Assembly (NCBI GenBank): GCA_947573795.1 | Contig: CANPHE010000008.1 | Location: 21,004 to 85,003 of the forward strand | Source: an uncultured Alistipes sp. | GTDB taxonomy: Bacteria > Bacteroidota > Bacteroidia > Bacteroidales > Rikenellaceae | Length of the DNA stretch: 64,000 nt | Direction: 5' to 3' | In this document: in pieces, positions 63,307 through 64,000 of the stretch | How positions within the stretch are numbered: the first letter of the stretch is position 1 | Layout: each line of letters begins with the position of its first letter | Notes under the pieces: generated by a model | What the model was told of the DNA's origin: nothing | Database searches by the model: none | Seen by the model: the letters and a program-made list of their open reading frames with translations, nothing else | Made by a program: the position numbers and the translations under genes

Positions 63307-63338
63307 CAAATATATCGGTTACGATTTACAATCGCAAA
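63307..63338 (-). promoter_or_regulatory. Promoter of the second SusC operon
   Basis: TTTG at 63338-63335 and TATATTTG at 63314-63307 on the minus strand are spaced 20 bases apart. The start site would be near 63300, 33 bases before the ATG. Confidence 0.68.
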
Positions 63339-63922
63339 TATTTTTTTAATTATTTTAAATATTATAACATACTGGTAAATATAGATTTAGATTAATTACG
63401 GATTGTAATTTACCCCCCCCCCTAACAAGTTTCGGATTGTAACCAAAACTAATATTCCGCCCGAATTTGATACATAATATATTGATTTTAAAATATTTAA
63501 CAACCGTTAAATATTCATTAGAACCGATATTCGGATCAAGAGGCCTACAAATTGTAATTTTATACGAAAGGTTACATTTCGGTTCTTCGGCCGCATAGAG
63601 GCAGGATGTCGGATTCGGAAAATTTATTATCGAATTACGGCCCGAGTATCACTCGATTCGTTCGATCAATCGTTCTATTTGTCGTAACGACAGACCTTCT
63701 AACCGGGTAACAATATGTTACCTTTCGCCGAACGACCGGACTCGGTACGAAACCGTAAGCGACAGACCGTTCGTTTTCGAAAAGCGATATCGGGATGAAT
63801 AAGGGGGGGGTATTGCCGGGTTCCAGCGCCCGCGACATGCTGCGGCGAACGCCGGATATGGGCCAGATATCGGAATTCCGATCCTTCACCGAATAAAAAA
63901 CCATAAAATAAGGACCGAAAAA
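63339..63922. other. AT-rich gene-free region with homopolymer runs and short repeats
   Basis: It contains C10 (63413-63422), G8 (63803-63810) and the direct repeat CGGATTGTAA at 63399-63408 and 63433-63442. A 112-codon open frame at 63635-63973 on the minus strand overlaps the tRNA promoter and has no credible features, so it is not called. Confidence 0.45.
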
Positions 63923-63953
63923 TTTGGAGTGAACGACTTTTTTACTACCTTTG
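63923..63953 (+). promoter_or_regulatory. Promoter of the tRNA gene
   Basis: TTTG at 63923-63926 and TACCTTTG at 63946-63953 are 19 bases apart, a textbook Bacteroidota promoter. The tRNA begins 29 bases later. Confidence 0.8.
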
Positions 63954-63981
63954 CACTCGCAATGGGAAACCATCCGCTCCT

Positions 63982-64000
63982 GCGGAAATAGCTCAGTTGG
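63982..64000 (+). tRNA. 5' end of a tRNA gene (partial), possibly tRNA-Gly
   Basis: GCGGAAATAGCTCAGTTGG is the acceptor arm and D-arm start of a bacterial tRNA. The window ends before the anticodon, so the identity is a guess from the acceptor sequence. Confidence 0.85.

Noticed and set aside
63635..63973. 112-codon minus-strand open frame
   Set aside because: It crosses a strong tRNA promoter on the other strand, includes a homopolymer run and has no recognisable domain or signal.

Overview
The window looks like a chromosomal segment of a GC-rich Bacteroidales gut bacterium, plausibly Alistipes or a close relative (the genus is inference). The grounds are Bacteroidota-type promoters (TTTG, then about 19-20 bases, then TAnnTTTG), a lack of obvious Shine-Dalgarno sites, a short RpoD of 286 residues, SusC/SusD pairs, BACON-domain and other surface lipoproteins, a GldH homologue and a B12-dependent ribonucleotide reductase.

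Layout. 1-6.8 kb: ECF sigma factor with a membrane-protein partner, two convergently placed BACON lipoproteins, and the RicT-like PSP1 protein followed by GldH. 7-16 kb: a housekeeping block (secreted protein, TrmB, MetK behind a probable SAM-II-type riboswitch, Ung, HtrA protease, RpoD), then an AraC regulator divergent from an acyltransferase. 16.3-34.1 kb: a sialic acid and sulfated-glycan utilisation locus. It holds a NanA lyase, a NanM-like epimerase fused to a sodium/solute symporter, a SusC/SusD pair, a sialidase lipoprotein, a fimbrillin-like surface lipoprotein, a calcineurin-type phosphoesterase, a FadR-type GntR regulator, a second sialidase and a serine-type sulfatase. The proposed flow is desialylation and desulfation of host glycans outside the cell, SusCD uptake, mutarotation and Na+-coupled import, then NanA cleavage. 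No ManNAc kinase or epimerase lies here. A shared palindrome, ATTTGT-AGG-ACAAA, overlaps both main promoters and is a candidate operator for the GntR protein.

34.1-47.1 kb: a repeat-rich intergenic zone, ribH, a TPR protein, recF-dciA, an OmpA-family porin, nrdJ with a long structured leader, ridA, rplU-rpmA, an unusual three-gene set (degenerate receiver, HEAT protein, GT2-like membrane protein) and cysQ. 47.4-57.3 kb: a 1267-residue surface lipoprotein with collagen-like GKDG repeats and a G9 tract at its lipobox, a PqqD-like protein, a probable metal-handling set (Cys/His-rich exported protein, TonB receptor, periplasmic HMA protein), another lipoprotein and a metallo-beta-lactamase-fold lipoprotein. 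57.9-63.3 kb: a second SusC/SusD/lipid-binding set in which SusC carries a frameshift and SusD an in-frame stop. The window ends inside a tRNA gene with a textbook promoter.

Structure beyond genes includes a MITE-like dispersed repeat with terminal inverted repeats (four copies), a promoter-carrying hairpin repeat (three copies), a degenerate 45-bp tandem array, and a recurrent taste for G/C homopolymer runs of 8-10 bases.
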